Numbered from the stretch's first letter, positions 1 to 12,660 are shown. The stretch is DNA of 64,000 bases from Gymnorhina tibicen (GCA_013399875.1 VXAZ01001836.1:868001-932000); one strand, 5' to 3'. Made by a program: numbers and translations. The notes: generated by a model not told the origin, from the sequence alone.

Positions 1-1396
1 CTTAAAAAAGTGCACACAGAGATATGACATGTGTTCCATAAAAATGCATCTGTATGATTTGACATTCTTCCCAAGAGGAACTTCAGAGGAAAATCTCTCT
101 CAGGTCTTCACAGGGTGATGTGAAGCTCTTTCCACCACTCTTGACATTTCTTTGTGGAACTGCCGTTCATGAACAGCAAAATAATTCTCTCGCTGGCTTG
201 TCTTAACTAGATCATTGCATTGTGATCCTTTTAACTTCTGCCTATCAATTTATGGATATTAGCGTTAAACAGTGGTAACATTCCCAACTGGAAGTTTTGG
301 GAGATTTGGAGATTAAGGGAGGATGTTAAGGCTACCCTCTGAACAAGGTATAGCCAGCAGAACGAGGTGGGTGAAAACAGAATGAACAGTTTGAAGAATA
401 ACAGTAAAAAATAACTGAAAAATTACAACACAGTCTGTTTGGAGGGAATGTAGAGTCAAATTCACTTCAGTCACTCATGGCAACTGCCATTCATGTGTTG
501 CTGCTAAAATTGAACATAATCAAATGCAAGGGAATGGGGTAAGTGTATAAATGTTGGGGACTTTTTTGTTTTGTGTTCTCAAATGCACGTGTGTTCAAAG
601 CCTGTGCTCCCATTTGAGAGGCAGAAGGGATTTTTCAGGGACATGCTAAAAAATTTAGGAAAAATTTTGGTGCTGTCAGCATCAAGGTCAAACAGCACTG
701 GGGCTTTTTTGAAGAACAATTTTAGTGTGAAGCATCTTTTTCCTTTCTCCCATTTAAGAGCATTATTCTTCCTGCTATTGAACAGCATGGAGATTGATAA
801 CAGCCATTTAAAGTTTACTTTTAGATTCCAGCAGGACTTGGAAGCAACAGGCTAAATTTTAGGTTTAAATTAGGTGGGTTATATAGATTCACATTAATGC
901 AGCTAACTCTACCAAATCAAGCAGCACATTTCCTTTGCTTTTGCCTCAAAAAATAGAGTGACAAGTTCTGAAAAAATGCTAACGAATGCAGTTTATTTAG
1001 CAATTATAAAAGACTATGGAGTTCTTTGAAAACCTTGGAGACAGAATAGCTCTGTATAAATAGAAACTATTTCACTCAATATACTGTTGCTGTAGGCATT
1101 CTAACAATACCCTTGCTAAGCTGTCTTCATGATTGTTTGTTTATCCATAAAGGGCTCACAGTTGAGGAGGCCAGAAAATCAGCACCCCCCCAAAATGTAC
1201 TGTATTTTTTTCTTTGGACTCTGAAAAGATTTTATGGCACTGAGCTCACCAGAAAATAAATGTCTGCCTGACAGGCAAAGGCTGCTGGTGCTCTTACAGA
1301 AACTATTTTAAATGTTGCATTCATCCAAAAATGAATTATCATCTCCATGCTTTAAATTACCGGGACAGAGACTGATATACAGCAGAATGACGAAGA

Positions 1397-1651
1397 ATGT
1401 TGGAAAAACAGATTGGTGATCTGGCAAACGGAATTAAAATCAGTTCAAAGCATGTAATTGCTGGGGGTAAACACAGACTGAGACAAACGCATTTCAGCTT
1501 TTGTGATGAAAGAGTTTTGGCTCCAAAACCAGAAATTTCTCAAGAAGAGAAGAAGAGGCTGTCCAGAAAATTCTGGACGGAAAAGCCTCCACGATGTTTA
1601 AAAGATGTTCATTTAGGTGGATATAGAGACCTATTGAACCCACACAATTAA
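1397..1651 (+). other. Unrecognised 84-codon open frame, possible small exon or retrocopy
   Basis: An ATG-started frame of 84 codons ends at a TAA and is followed at once by two overlapping ATTAAA-like hexamers (about 1648-1660). The second half, from about residue 37, is rich in charged residues (PKPEISQEEKKRLSRKFW, then a WTEKPPRCLKDV stretch and GGYRDLLNP) and looks more protein-like than the chance frames around it. A CAG preceded by a weak pyrimidine stretch lies at about 1494-1496 and could be an acceptor, which would make 1497-1651 a terminal exon. I do not recognise the family. It could be a small gene nested in the intron, a processed pseudogene, or chance. The first half shows no such character. 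Confidence 0.2.
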
Positions 1652-4600
1652 ACATTAAAAGTCCCTTAGCCTGGCTAACTCCAGAGTTGCTATGATACTA
1701 GTCTTTGATACCAAGAATTGATTCTGATTGTTGCAAGTAGCTGAGTCTGGTTTTCTTCATAGAAGATGTGAAAGTACTCTTCTGTCGGTGCCATTGCCTA
1801 TGCCAGAAGGAATGAACAAATTCCTTGACAAAAAAAAATTACTGCAAGAAGGTTCATACCCTGTGAAACTCAGATTTCAGAATCAGTGACATCCTTATGT
1901 CTGTTGTCATTTTTTCCCCTCTTCAGAAAGTTAGGAGAAAAAAAAAGATTTTGGCTTCATGTACTGCTGAGAGAGAAGATCTTTAATGGTGATTCAGCAT
2001 GCAGAGGCGGCTGTATTCTCTATAACTTAATTCCATGATGTCCTGTCCTTTGTCACTGTTTACAGTTTGTTGACTTCCTTAGTGCTTTTTGGTTGTTTTC
2101 TTTTGGCAAATTAAATGTCAAGTGGCTCTACTTTAGTAAGGTAATATTAATTTAATTTTTATTCCCTATTCTTCCTAGAAATGATAAACATTGACTCTTG
2201 CAGTTTAGACTTTTTTCTCATTTGAGGGAGTTGCATATGTTGGGAGGGGGAAACTCTATCTCAAAAATTAATTTTCTCGAGAAGTAATGCTCTTCCATCT
2301 TAAAGACTTGTAATACTATTGTCTAATATTTGTATTATTATTGTGAAGGAAGCCTAAATAATAACCTTAGGCAAAAGGCATAATTTCAGATGAGTACATA
2401 ATTTCAGGTGGGAATGAGTCTCATTCCCAGTGAGTATATAAAGACCAAATTCAGACCTTCTTGTGAAAAGAGTGAAAAAGTCCTGTTGATAAAGTGGACA
2501 GTGGCTCTGTATTTAGCTGGTAGTGCTAAAGCTCCTGTATGGCTGTAAGTTTGTGTGTAAAGATGTTGACTTCATTATCAGAATGTGCATTGCAGCAGCT
2601 TCCATCAGTGGAAAATTGCTTGTGGTGGGCTGTGAAGTTACTGCTGCTTCCTTGCAGCCAAGATGAGGATTGTGTAGAATAACTCTGTGCCTTAGATGTA
2701 TGTTTGTGTCTAAATGTGCCTCTTGGGCCTTTATTACCCTTTATTACCCATATCCCTCAAGTGAAGGAGGTCTAGATATGCTTAGGTACCTAAGAAGCTG
2801 GATGATTTGAATGGAAGCTTAAAAAGGCTTGTGCACCTGAATGCTGTGCTGGATTACTTACAGCTGTAGTAGTATCCTGCCTCAAACCTGAAGCACCTGT
2901 GTGAACTCAAGCACGACACACTTGAAGAGCTTGAAGTTCTGTTTCAGGACAAGTGCTTCACTCTGAAAAAGACAGGCCATCGGGGTGCTAACATTTTGCA
3001 CAATTCATGTTTGAAATTGCAGCTGAAGCACTTGACTGCCTGCCTGTCCTTAGAAGTACTGCAAATCTCCTGCAGGATTAAGCTCCCCAGGGACTGCTAA
3101 GGCAGTAATAGTGGTGTCTGGAACCCAGCTGTAGTGAAGTCACACAGTTCTTCAAAGAAATGTGTCTGAGCCCTAAACGAAGCTGTCTTGAATAAGGGTT
3201 TGAACTAAGCAGTCTTAGGTCATCAGCATTTACTTTTGAATGGGTTGGGCACGCTCCTTTTCAGTGTGCTGGTTAGGCTGCTTGCTCCATGCAATTAACT
3301 TCTCTCATTCCTTGGAAAGGAGACCTAGGACTGATAAGTGGTGTAACTCGAGGCTAAAATTTAGCTCTTTAGCATCATAACCATTTGTGGATCTAGTTTT
3401 GATACAGTATCTTTAAACACAATAAATGCAATACAGATTAAAAGACTGATTGTCCAATAAGTTTATTAAGATGAGTTGAGGCCATTCCATCAGATATCAA
3501 ACCACGCTGCAGTCTCTAATTTATTTGGGTTGGTACCTTTTTCTGGATTATTCTCAACTGTGTGAAGGGAAATGATAGTTTTGTTTGTCATTGCCATGGA
3601 GAATGGCTGTAGTTTAAGATAGGATGTTCATTGCCTGAGGATTGCATATAAAGCATCTTGGTAGTGGTAAAAAAGATAAGGAAGACAAAAGGTGATTCTT
3701 AAAACCTGCTGACAGAGGTCTCAGATTTCAAATTTATGCCTCATTTGTACATTATGGGTTTCCACAGGACAAAAATGATTGTAATTTCTGTGAATTCCTC
3801 TGACTTGCTCTAAAAATGCTGTGTCAGTGAGAGAATTTATCAGCAAAGGGCTTGTGGCATGTAAAGATAGGTCGTTTTAAACAATCTCAGCACTCAGGCC
3901 TGCATATGCTCCTTTGGTACTTTTAAGTGAAGTCATCCATAGAAAACACAAGAAACCTGTGTTGCAGACAGTAGAGAGCTTGTTGGAATTTGTCAAAATT
4001 AATAAAGGAAACCTACTTGAATGAAGTAAGTGTTGCTGTAGTAAATTACTTCAAACAGTACACTGTTCACACTCATCTCTATTTTAAACTGAGATTAACA
4101 GAATTGAAGAGTGGGTTATTTGCCTCTCCTAGAGTATACTACTAAAATTTTTAGTATGTTTTGGAGGGTGGTGGAGGTGGTGATGAGGAAGACAGTGGAA
4201 CTCTCTCTGTTCTGTTCTGTGACAGGGAGCAAGGAAGATATTGTATCCCTGTGATAATCAGGAAGGAAAAAGACATTTCCAGATGTCTTCTTTTAAGTTA
4301 CCGCCTTTCTTATCCCGGAAGCATCAAATTTTCTGGATGATTTCTTTTCCTGTTTGTCAAGTGTGCTGAAGAAGTAAGTAGGGCTTAAAAAGAGGGTAGG
4401 GAAACAAGAGCGCGATAGATGCAGGAAGTCTGAGAGCTCAGTTCTGACTTCAGGGAGAAGACTGTGGTAGGAGCTTCTAAGCAAGAGAGGAGGAGGAAAT
4501 GATGTGAAGATGTGGTGACATGGCTAATCAGAAATAGGCATATAGAGAAGTGTATGTAATAGCAATAGTGGCAATAAGAATGGCAACAAAAATAGTGCAT

Positions 4601-5559
4601 ATCACCCTTCAGTTACTGTCATATTGGATAGTTGGAACGTGTTTTGCTTTTCTGGAAGTATTTTAGTTTGCATCAAGACAGTAGAACTGCGTACTTGAAA
4701 AGTGATGAAATATCAAAGGTTAAGCTGTATTAACTAATGAAATACATGTAACATCATACAAATGTAACGAAAAAATGAAGTACAGAAATAACAAAAAGTC
4801 GAAGGGGTGCTAAACTAATTACATTTCAATAATGTGTTCCTAGCTGTCTAGACTTGTTAAATCAAGTACAGCTTGCCATACTGTCATCTTGCTCAAAATG
4901 TTTGACTGGGTGGGTGTGCACACATACACCTCACCTCATGCAGAACTGGGGGGTGTACTTTGAAGCATTAGAGAAGGCGTTGGATCTCAGATGAGGTAAA
5001 TCTGGATCATCTTATTTTTAATATCTTTGACGTGTCTAATTTCTCCCAGTGCTTGTGAAAAGAGAACTGGGTGTGACGTGTACTAGGGAAGAGTAACAAA
5101 ATTTCTGGAAAGAGCAAAGATGCACTGCCTTACCTGAAGGTAGGCATTGTATATTGATGCCAAAAATCAAATTACTCAACAGCTGTGTCTTGCCTTTATT
5201 TAATCCATGTAGTTTTCAGACTTGTTTGTGCTTGTGACTGCTACAGAAAGAATAAGACTCCTATTCTGCATGTTTTTTAGATGGGTGAGGTTTGAACGCA
5301 GGAGATTTTATTCCTGTGCTCAGTGCAGAGCAAGGGTTGAGTTCAGTCCTGCTAAGGTTGTGCAAGGGATGTTCCATATTTCTTTTACTGGGATGATATC
5401 TGTATCAACAGATCAGAAGGGGATTTGGGAGATGTGTGCCCCTTTGGCCTAGCCTGCAGATTGGTTCTGGGTGTGAAGTATCAGTAGTGCACTCTTGGGA
5501 GAGGAAAATAAATTAAACTCATAGAAGCATTTTATGTAAAGCTGTATTAAGTAATTCTG

Positions 5560-6115
5560 CTGCCTTCCCACCATTGATCAGACCTCAGCTGCAGTATAGT
5601 GTGATTTTGGACAGGGTATTTGAAGAAAGATGAGGACAAAGTGAGTGGTATCAAAAGAAAAACAAAAAAGATGGAGATCTGCAAGATATGGTCTGTTAGA
5701 CTGAAAAAGTTTGCATGGTTTTGGTCTGGCCAAAATGAGACTGAGGGAGATTGATGGCGGTGGTCTTCAAGTATGTTAGAAAATGATGGCGGTGGTCTTC
5801 AAGTATGTTAGAAAATGATCCACAGAGGAATAATATTTTGTTAAAGTTTGCTGTAGATAAGGCAATAGTTTGCTTGAGTTGCTACAGGGGAAATGGGGGT
5901 TAGGTATTAGGAATACCTTTATAATAAGAGAGGCTGAAGTGCTGGAATAAATTCTTCAAGGAGGCTGTGGAATCTGCATAATAGAAGGGGTTTGAGGATA
6001 GTCTGGACAAACCTTTTGTTTAATGTTGCTGTTTTATCCTAGGAAAATGAAGAGAGGGGAGATCAAGTGATCTCTCAGAATCTCTTTCAGCCCTTTCTGG
6101 GCCTTGTAAGGTTTG
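5560..6115 (+). mobile_element. Degraded CR1 LINE fragment, plus orientation
   Basis: The stretch about 5880-6110 follows the order of a CR1 3' region in decayed form: a 'gttaggtattaggaa' block, then 'ggctgtggaatctgcat', then 'tttgaggatagtctggacaa', ending in text like the usual 'ctttcagccctttctgggcctt'. The part further left (5570-5750) resembles the preceding CR1 section, ending near 'gactgagggaga'. Divergence is high, so the limits are approximate and the subfamily cannot be given. It contains the 32-bp tandem duplication at 5753-5816. Confidence 0.45.
5753..5816. repeat. Perfect 32-bp tandem duplication
   Basis: Two identical 32-bp copies occupy 5753-5784 and 5785-5816. Each begins with gatggcggtggtcttcaag and ends with gttagaaaat. 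A third copy starts with only 'gat' before diverging. The copies are identical while the surrounding old CR1 relic is strongly diverged, so the duplication is much younger than the host element. Confidence 0.9.
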
Positions 6116-9100
6116 TATTTCTCTCAAGCTGTAATCAAAAATTCAGGGAAGATCTGCCTCTGGCCTAGATGTCAGTCTAGTGTGTCTTTATCTCTCTTTT
6201 TTGTCTTCCTTTTTCCTGTTTTTTTTGCCCATTTTTTTTTCCTTCTTTAGCTCCTAGCATTATAAATCTTCTAGATGATGCTGTTTCCAAGTTGTATGAC
6301 AGCTAAGTTCAACTTGTTCTGATCTTTGGGAACTAGGTTTTTGTGTTGGTTGGTTGGTTAGGTTTTTTTTTCTTTTGTTTTAAATTGATGACTAAGCAGT
6401 GACAAGACAGAACTTCCTCATATGTTGTCAAAAGTGTAAAAAGGTCATTTGACAATAGTTCTAAGAGCTTAACTATCTCACTTGTGTGGTTGATTTTCAT
6501 ACAATGTCATCTTTCCTTTTAGCTGAACAAGCATATCTAGTGTAAGGACTAAACCAGGTGGACTGGTGAAATAACTGGGAGACACCTTTTTTAGGAAATA
6601 AGTAATTTCCTTCTGCTTCTTCCTTTTTTTTTGTGTGCATGTCAGCATTTAGCTAAGAAAAAAGAGGGTGTTGGTCATCTGAGAATTTAAAATGTTGAAT
6701 CTATTAGCTTTTTAAAAGCTAATTGGGTTTGATTTGAGAAGATTTAATTTTAAATGCTCTCCTCATGCATCATGGTTATAATTTGAAAACTGAAATAGCC
6801 TGAGATAATCTATTCTCATTGGGAAGAGAATGTAATTTAAAAATAGAACCTTCAGGTCTGATGACACTGTCCAGTAGACAAACATATGAAAACACACTAG
6901 GATCATTGCAGAAGTAGATTGTAATGAAAAGAGAGTAATGTATATCATTACTGGAGGTACTAATGGAATGTGTATAGTTCTGTTAGTTCTGTTTCCTCAG
7001 GAGATTTGCCTCAGGATATTTTTCATAAGTGAAGGTATTGGAAAAAAAAAGCAAAGCAATGAGAACAACACCACCCCCCCCAAAACTGGCATCTTAAAAT
7101 AGTTTCAGAAATTATTGTACGAGGAATGTGGGAGATGTATGCATAAGCTACACTGTGTGCTCAGCTGGTAGAAGCCACTGCTTGTTTGGGTTTTTTTTAC
7201 TGTGAATCCTTTTGATTAGATCACTGGGAAGCACAAAACCATCACTCAATAACATCAATATTTTTGACACATTAAAATACTTTATTCTCTTTGCCCATCT
7301 TGACCTGTGTAGCTATCTATTTAACTGAATACCAGTCCTGCTTTTACTAGTGTTGCTAGCCCATTGTCTTCCCACAAAATAGGGACATGCCACAAATCAT
7401 CTGAGCTCCACTGCAGCTATTGAATACTGTCAGAATGTTAGAGCTGTGAGAGCAGCCATAAACCCAAGAAAAAAATGTGTTTATAGAAATTCTTCTAGAA
7501 AGAAACAAAGTCTGAGTTGCATTACACAGGGACTCAGGAGGTTGAGGAGGAATCCTTCCCCTTATACAACTGTTTCCAGGCATGGCTGTGTAAGCTGTTG
7601 TGACCACCTGGACATAAAACCTGCCACCTGCCATCTTAACTAATTCAACTTTTATGCTAATGCAGGGGAAAAAAAAACTGTCATAATGAACAGTGGGGGC
7701 AGAAAGAGTTCTATGAAGAAATCCTTTTGCTTGCATTTTCCATTTCTCCTGCAGTTGTTGCTAAATCATTAATTTATCACAGCAGGAGTTTGCTGTGTTC
7801 ATGATATTATATCATAGTGACTTATGGAGATGGAAAGAAAATCACATACATACGGTGCCAACTTTCAACTAAAATCTCATCACTTTACCCAGACATCTTT
7901 CTTTTTTTAATCTGGCTCAAGAGTTTTACAGATTTTGGAAATTACGGGTACATTCTTCCACTGATCTCTTTTGACAAAAATATAATGGAGTTCTTAAGTA
8001 TAAGTGAGCCTGGCCTATGAGGCAGGATGATGGTGCTTTTGGCTGAATCTCATTGTGAATTTGCTGTCTAGCTGAGGGATGAAGTTTTATCCAGTATTAG
8101 TCATCTTGATTGTCCTGTCTTTATTAAACAACAATCTGAGTCTACCTCTAGTTCGGCCATTTTTTTCAGTAACTTTGCTATTTATTTGGTGTTTGCATCT
8201 TCTACTTTTGTTTTTTTTCATTAGGCTCATTTGTTTATCTGGTCTCATATTTGTATTTCTTCAGTCTGGTGTTATACTTAGGAGCATAGTGAGGTGTTTC
8301 ATTTCCACATGTTTAAAATTGGTCTAGAAGAGTTTGATATATTTCTGTCTACATATATAGAAAAAAAATTATTCCAGGTGTGTTGCTGTAGCACTATCAA
8401 TTTTTTTCCAAAAATGAATTTGAGGTAATCTAAGTTGCAGATTTTGTCATGCCTATGTCACAGTGGCATCATCAGTAGAGGTTCTGGAGTTTAAAGAAAA
8501 TACTCTGTATGCTTCCTTAAAAATATAGTGTCCTTTAATATGAGCTAGTCCAAAATCAAAAGAGGTCAAGGCTATAGCAGTACTGGTCTTCTCCTAGCAT
8601 GAAACTGTGGGGTTTAGCATTAATACTGCAAAATCAGCTAACGGGTATTGAAGAATAGTTTCTTATTTAGAATTGAATTTTCCTCTTTGGAGAAGAGGAG
8701 GAAAAAAAAATACAGAAGAGGAGATTCAAGGAAGTCCAGGAGTCTAAATTTGAAGTTTCTGCTAAAAGCTTCCTTTCAGGAGAAGAGCTTGTGGTCTTTT
8801 TTTCAATTGGGATCTGCATGTATTAAGCCCACTGTTAAGGTCCCTAAGCCTCAGAACCTGTGAGGATAGCACTGTCTCTTTCTTTGAAACTGCAGAAAAG
8901 AATGAGTAACATCTCTGCCTTGAATCATGTCCTCAAACACTGATCAGTTTTTACCTCAGAGGCTCAGAGCTTTGTATCCATCCTAAATGTCTCCAGAAGA
9001 ATTGAAGTTAAAAGCTGTGGCTTGCTGGGGAAGGAGAACAAACTAAGTGTGGTTGTAGTTTTCATAAACCTAAGAAAGATGGAGAAAATTTTCCCATGAA

Positions 9101-9334
9101 GATTTTCTAAAGAATATGAAGGTGTCTTATTTCTGTCTCTTTGCAACTACTGAAACAGGAATACCTGAGAATTTGTTTTATAGCAAAATAACTAGCATAC
9201 AGCTAGATATACACATCATGTGATGGTTGGCCAACCAGCTGACAGGTCAAGCACAAAGGGTTGTAGTAAATGGGGTTACATCAGGCTGGTGACTGGTCAC
9301 TAGTGAGTGTCTACAGTGCTACATTCTAGGGTAA

Positions 9335-9818
9335 GTGCTCTTCAGCGCAGTTTTGGGTGCCACTATATAAGAAGCCTATAAAGCCAAAGAAGGGCCATGA
9401 AAACAGGAGGGGCCTTGAAGAGAAGCCATAAGAGGAGTGGCTGAGGTCTCTTGGTCTGTTCAGCCTAGAGGAGACTGAGGGCAGACCTCATTGCAGTCGA
9501 CAGCTTCCTCGTGAGGGGGAGAGGAGGGGCAGGCTCTGATCTCTTCTCTGTGGTGCCCAGTGACAGGACCTGAGGGAATGGCCTGAAGCTGTGTCAGGAG
9601 GCTTAGGTTGGATATTAGGAAAAGGTTTCTTCACCCAGAGGGTGGTTGGGTCCTGGAACAGGCTTCCCAGGGAAGTGGTCACATCATCAACCCTGACAGA
9701 GTTCGGGAAATGTTTGGACAGTGCTCTCAGGGCCCATGGTGTGACACTTGGGTTGGTCCTGTGCGGGACCAGGAGTTGGACTCTGTGTAAGTACCTTCTA
9801 ACTCAGGATATTCTATGA
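9335..9818 (+). mobile_element. CR1 LINE 3' fragment, plus orientation
   Basis: The sequence has the typical avian CR1 3' region: 'cttggtctgttcagcctaga', 'ctgagggcagacctcattgc', 'ggttggatattaggaaaagg', 'gtcctgtgcgggaccaggag', and the end 'aactcaggatattctatga'. It corresponds to the end of the ORF2 coding part plus the 3' UTR. The 5' limit is approximate; about 9305-9335 may also belong. No intact reading frame remains. A 5'-truncated copy like this is the normal product of CR1 insertion. Confidence 0.9.
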
Positions 9819-9989
9819 AAAACTTTGCTGAATAATGATTTGAATATTTGTAGGGGCTAGGGCTTGCATTATGTTTTTAAGACTTCTTCCCTGAAACGCT
9901 CAATTTAAATATTCTTTCAGGGATACTCTTTAGCTCTTTAGATATTGATCTGTGTTTTTGAAAGTACTGTTCAACCACTATTACTCCCA

Positions 9990-10047
9990 AACTTAGATAC
10001 TAAGTTTTTAAGATATTAGTATCTAAGATACTAATAGATACTAATAT
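9990..10047. repeat. Nested AT-rich inverted repeats
   Basis: Bases 10013-10024 (ATATTAGTATCT) and 10036-10047 (AGATACTAATAT) are perfect 12-bp inverted arms with an 11-base loop. A second perfect palindrome, TTAGTATCT-A-AGATACTAA, occupies 10016-10034. Just upstream, CTTAGATACTAAG at about 9992-10004 is related to the same unit. The cluster could extrude as alternative hairpins. No transposon ends or target duplication were recognised. Confidence 0.8.
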
Positions 10048-10329
10048 TTTCTCATCCAAAAATGTTGAAAGCCAAATTTTACAATTTCTGTTGAGTCTCA
10101 TACTAAGGCATCTCTTTTACTAAAATAATTATGCTACAGGATTTTTTGGTAAAATCTAAACTATGTGAAAAAAATAATTTTAAAGTTTTTGTTGTTGTGT
10201 ATGTTATGCCCAAGGTTTACTACAGCTCAGCACTCAACAACATAGTACAGAGTACTGTGAAGGAGAATTAAACAATTGTTTAGTTTCATCTTCACTGACT
10301 ATTTCAAAAACATAACTATGGGTCTGACG

Positions 10330-10980
10330 CTGGGTGTGCAAATAATCTATTGCTCTTTACGTTGGGTCACATTCAAAAGAGCCGCTTGGGTTCACAAATA
10401 GCACAATTTACTGAATGCAACACATATGGATGGTTCTTGTGGATTGCTGGTGCCAAATGCATTAACTGCAGAGCAGCTGTGTATAACACTAATAACACTA
10501 TTGTATTCATGAGAGTCACGTCCCAGGTCAGCACTCAGCAGAGCTGAGGACACAAGACTTACTGAAAGGTGTCCCTTCTGCGGGGGTGAGGACAACAAAC
10601 CTGTCGATGTCTCCCTGCACAATTTCATGTCAAATTCTCATCTCCTGGGTAGATAGAAAGTTGGGGTTCTTTTTATAACTTATTCATCACTGTTGTGGCA
10701 GGTGCTGCGGTGGGACTACAGTCAAACTTTCTGCTCTTGCTGGACGCATTGTAGAGAATATTTCTTGGTAGGAGGTGTACTTGGTTTGTACAACACATCT
10801 CTGGGTGTCAGGCGGAAGAATCAGACCGCATGGCCTCCACTTTTCTCCATGTTCCTTCCCGATGCCAGGACAACACAAACCATGTGACCTCCATCCAGTT
10901 TCAGTATTTGCACTGTGAGCTCCATCACATATTGAGCTCTGTGTTTTCTTCATTTTCAACACTGACAAAGCCAAATTATT
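10330..10980. other. Unidentified higher-CpG segment
   Basis: This stretch is less AT-rich than its surroundings and holds scattered CpGs near 10328, 10360, 10382, 10518, 10580, 10604, 10709, 10746, 10813, 10828 and 10860. It has overlapping short frames on both strands, none with recognisable domains. A decayed LTR or other retroelement is possible, but I found no diagnostic ends. It runs into an A/T-rich tract near 10975-10995. Confidence 0.25.
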
Positions 10981-12267
10981 TATTTTTTTTTTTAGCTAAG
11001 CCAGAAAGCTTGTCTGGGTCCCCCAATACTGGGTTCTACAGTGCAGGCAGAGCTGACTTTTGTGACTCAACTAACCATGTTTTTTTAATTAGATCACATC
11101 CTAAAGGAAAAATATTGCTAAAATGTCTGAAAATATAAAATATAAAATGGAGTGCGACATAGAAAAAAAATATATATAAAACTATGCAAGTAAAATACAA
11201 AGATGGCAATATTGCTTGTGAAGCTATGCTTAAAAAAAGCAAAGCTTAGAAGTTCTACCCTCAGCAGTTCACAGGCCACTTATATCTGTTTATTGGTTAC
11301 GGTATGTTCATTTTTGTAAGAGATGCTTGGCATCCAGGAATCCAAGATGTCTTCTAAATCCCCTAAAATCACAGTGTTAGCCTTTGATTGAAATATTTTA
11401 TTCTTGTATCTGTCTGGGCTCTGCCTTTTCTAATCATTGTTTAGGGAGAATAAGGTGGGAGCATCTGTACTACAGCTGCTGTTCAAATAGAGCAATGCCT
11501 TTACTGTAGACAAAACAACTGGCACAATTGCTTTAATTTACTTGTTTACGAAGAGCCAGAAATAAGAAGGCTTTATATTCTTTTGAAATTGGAAGATTTT
11601 TAAGATTTTCTTGATATTTTCAAAAAAATGTTTTGTCTGGAGGGTGTTTCATGAACTAGGTTAGGCAACTATCCAGCAAGTTTTTTTATTTCTATGACAT
11701 GAGGAAGAAGGTGATTCTTCTCTTTCTGTGCGTCATTTCTTGGCATTGTTAGGTTTGATATGAAAGTATTTATTAATAGTTTCCACAAAGATGCTATGAT
11801 ATATTTACAAGAACTTTCTGAATTTGTTAGTAGTATGCAGAGGACAAACTGTTTTCTTTTTAAATAATTGCAAATGGAATCTGTTTTCTTCCCTGTTTTT
11901 CCTTATAAGTAGTTTTAATACAGCTTTTGTCTTCATCTGTTAGATAAAGGATCAAATACATCTGGTTTTAAATATAATTCTGTAACAAGAAATTCTTATA
12001 ACTAGCTTAATTTCAAATTAGTGCTTGTGCAGTCTTTATTGCATGCAAGTTTTTTAAAATGACTACAGAGAAGTATATAAAAAAAGAGAATCCATCAATT
12101 TTCTATCTTTGATCTCAGTGTTTTAAAGCACTGATACTTCTTCACCCTTTTCTCTGAGCTACGTATTACTAAAACAAAGGCTGACAGCAGAGCTCAGTCT
12201 ATAATATGTAAATTCTTGTGGAAAAATAGTGCCAAAAAACTGTGAAGAAAAAATGGGTCCAGGCAGC

Positions 12268-12275
12268 TGCGTCAC
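12268..12275 (+). promoter_or_regulatory. CRE/AP-1-like motif upstream of LTBP-1S
   Basis: TGCGTCAC lies about 490 bases upstream of the LTBP-1S ATG, within the presumed promoter. It resembles an ATF/AP-1 family half-palindrome and contains one of the few CpGs in the area. An 8-mer match alone is weak evidence, so it is listed only because of its position. Confidence 0.15.
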
Positions 12276-12486
12276 AAGGTTTGACCACTTCAGGCTGGGG
12301 TGCCAGGAGATTTGAGACAGATGTTTTTAGACATGCCGCATGCCTAAAACATTTCCAGGGGTCGAGCTACAAATAGTGACTTAATAAGTGCAGAAACAGG
12401 AAAAGTATGTAGGAGTACACAAGAGTTTATTCACCTCTAGGTGCACAGCCAGCCTCTTTACATTACATCTGCCTGTCAGGGTTGGC

Positions 12487-12494
12487 TATTTAAG
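12487..12494 (+). promoter_or_regulatory. LTBP1: TATA-like element of the putative LTBP-1S promoter
   Basis: TATTTAAG lies about 270 bases upstream of the LTBP-1S start codon. If used, it would place transcription start near 12515-12525 and give a leader of about 240 bases carrying two upstream ATGs. Known biology: LTBP-1S is transcribed from its own promoter, downstream of and independent from the LTBP-1L promoter. The specific element and start site are inferred; a start closer to 12761, or an untranslated upstream exon spliced at 12642, are alternatives. Confidence 0.3.
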
Positions 12495-12583
12495 CTGTCA
12501 TGCCCTTGGTATTGCTCTTTGTCTGCTTGTGAATAAAGTGCAGCATTGTGATTACTAATCCCACTCCAGTGACTTGACTTTAA

Positions 12584-12622
12584 ATGTGGTTTTGGAGCGG
12601 ATCCCGGAGTTCTATTTGCTAA
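12584..12622 (+). other. Upstream ORF 1 in the LTBP-1S leader
   Basis: An ATG at 12584 opens a 12-codon frame ending in TAA at 12620-12622, wholly upstream of the main ATG. It is in the leader only if transcription starts upstream of 12584, as the TATA-like element would predict. A frame this short permits reinitiation downstream. Confidence 0.35.
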
Positions 12623-12660
12623 GCTTCCTACTCCTGTTTCAGAGACACCACTGGAGATCT

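Noticed and set aside
9591..9818. 75-codon frame on the + strand
   Set aside because: It is a CR1 3'-region relic, not a host gene.
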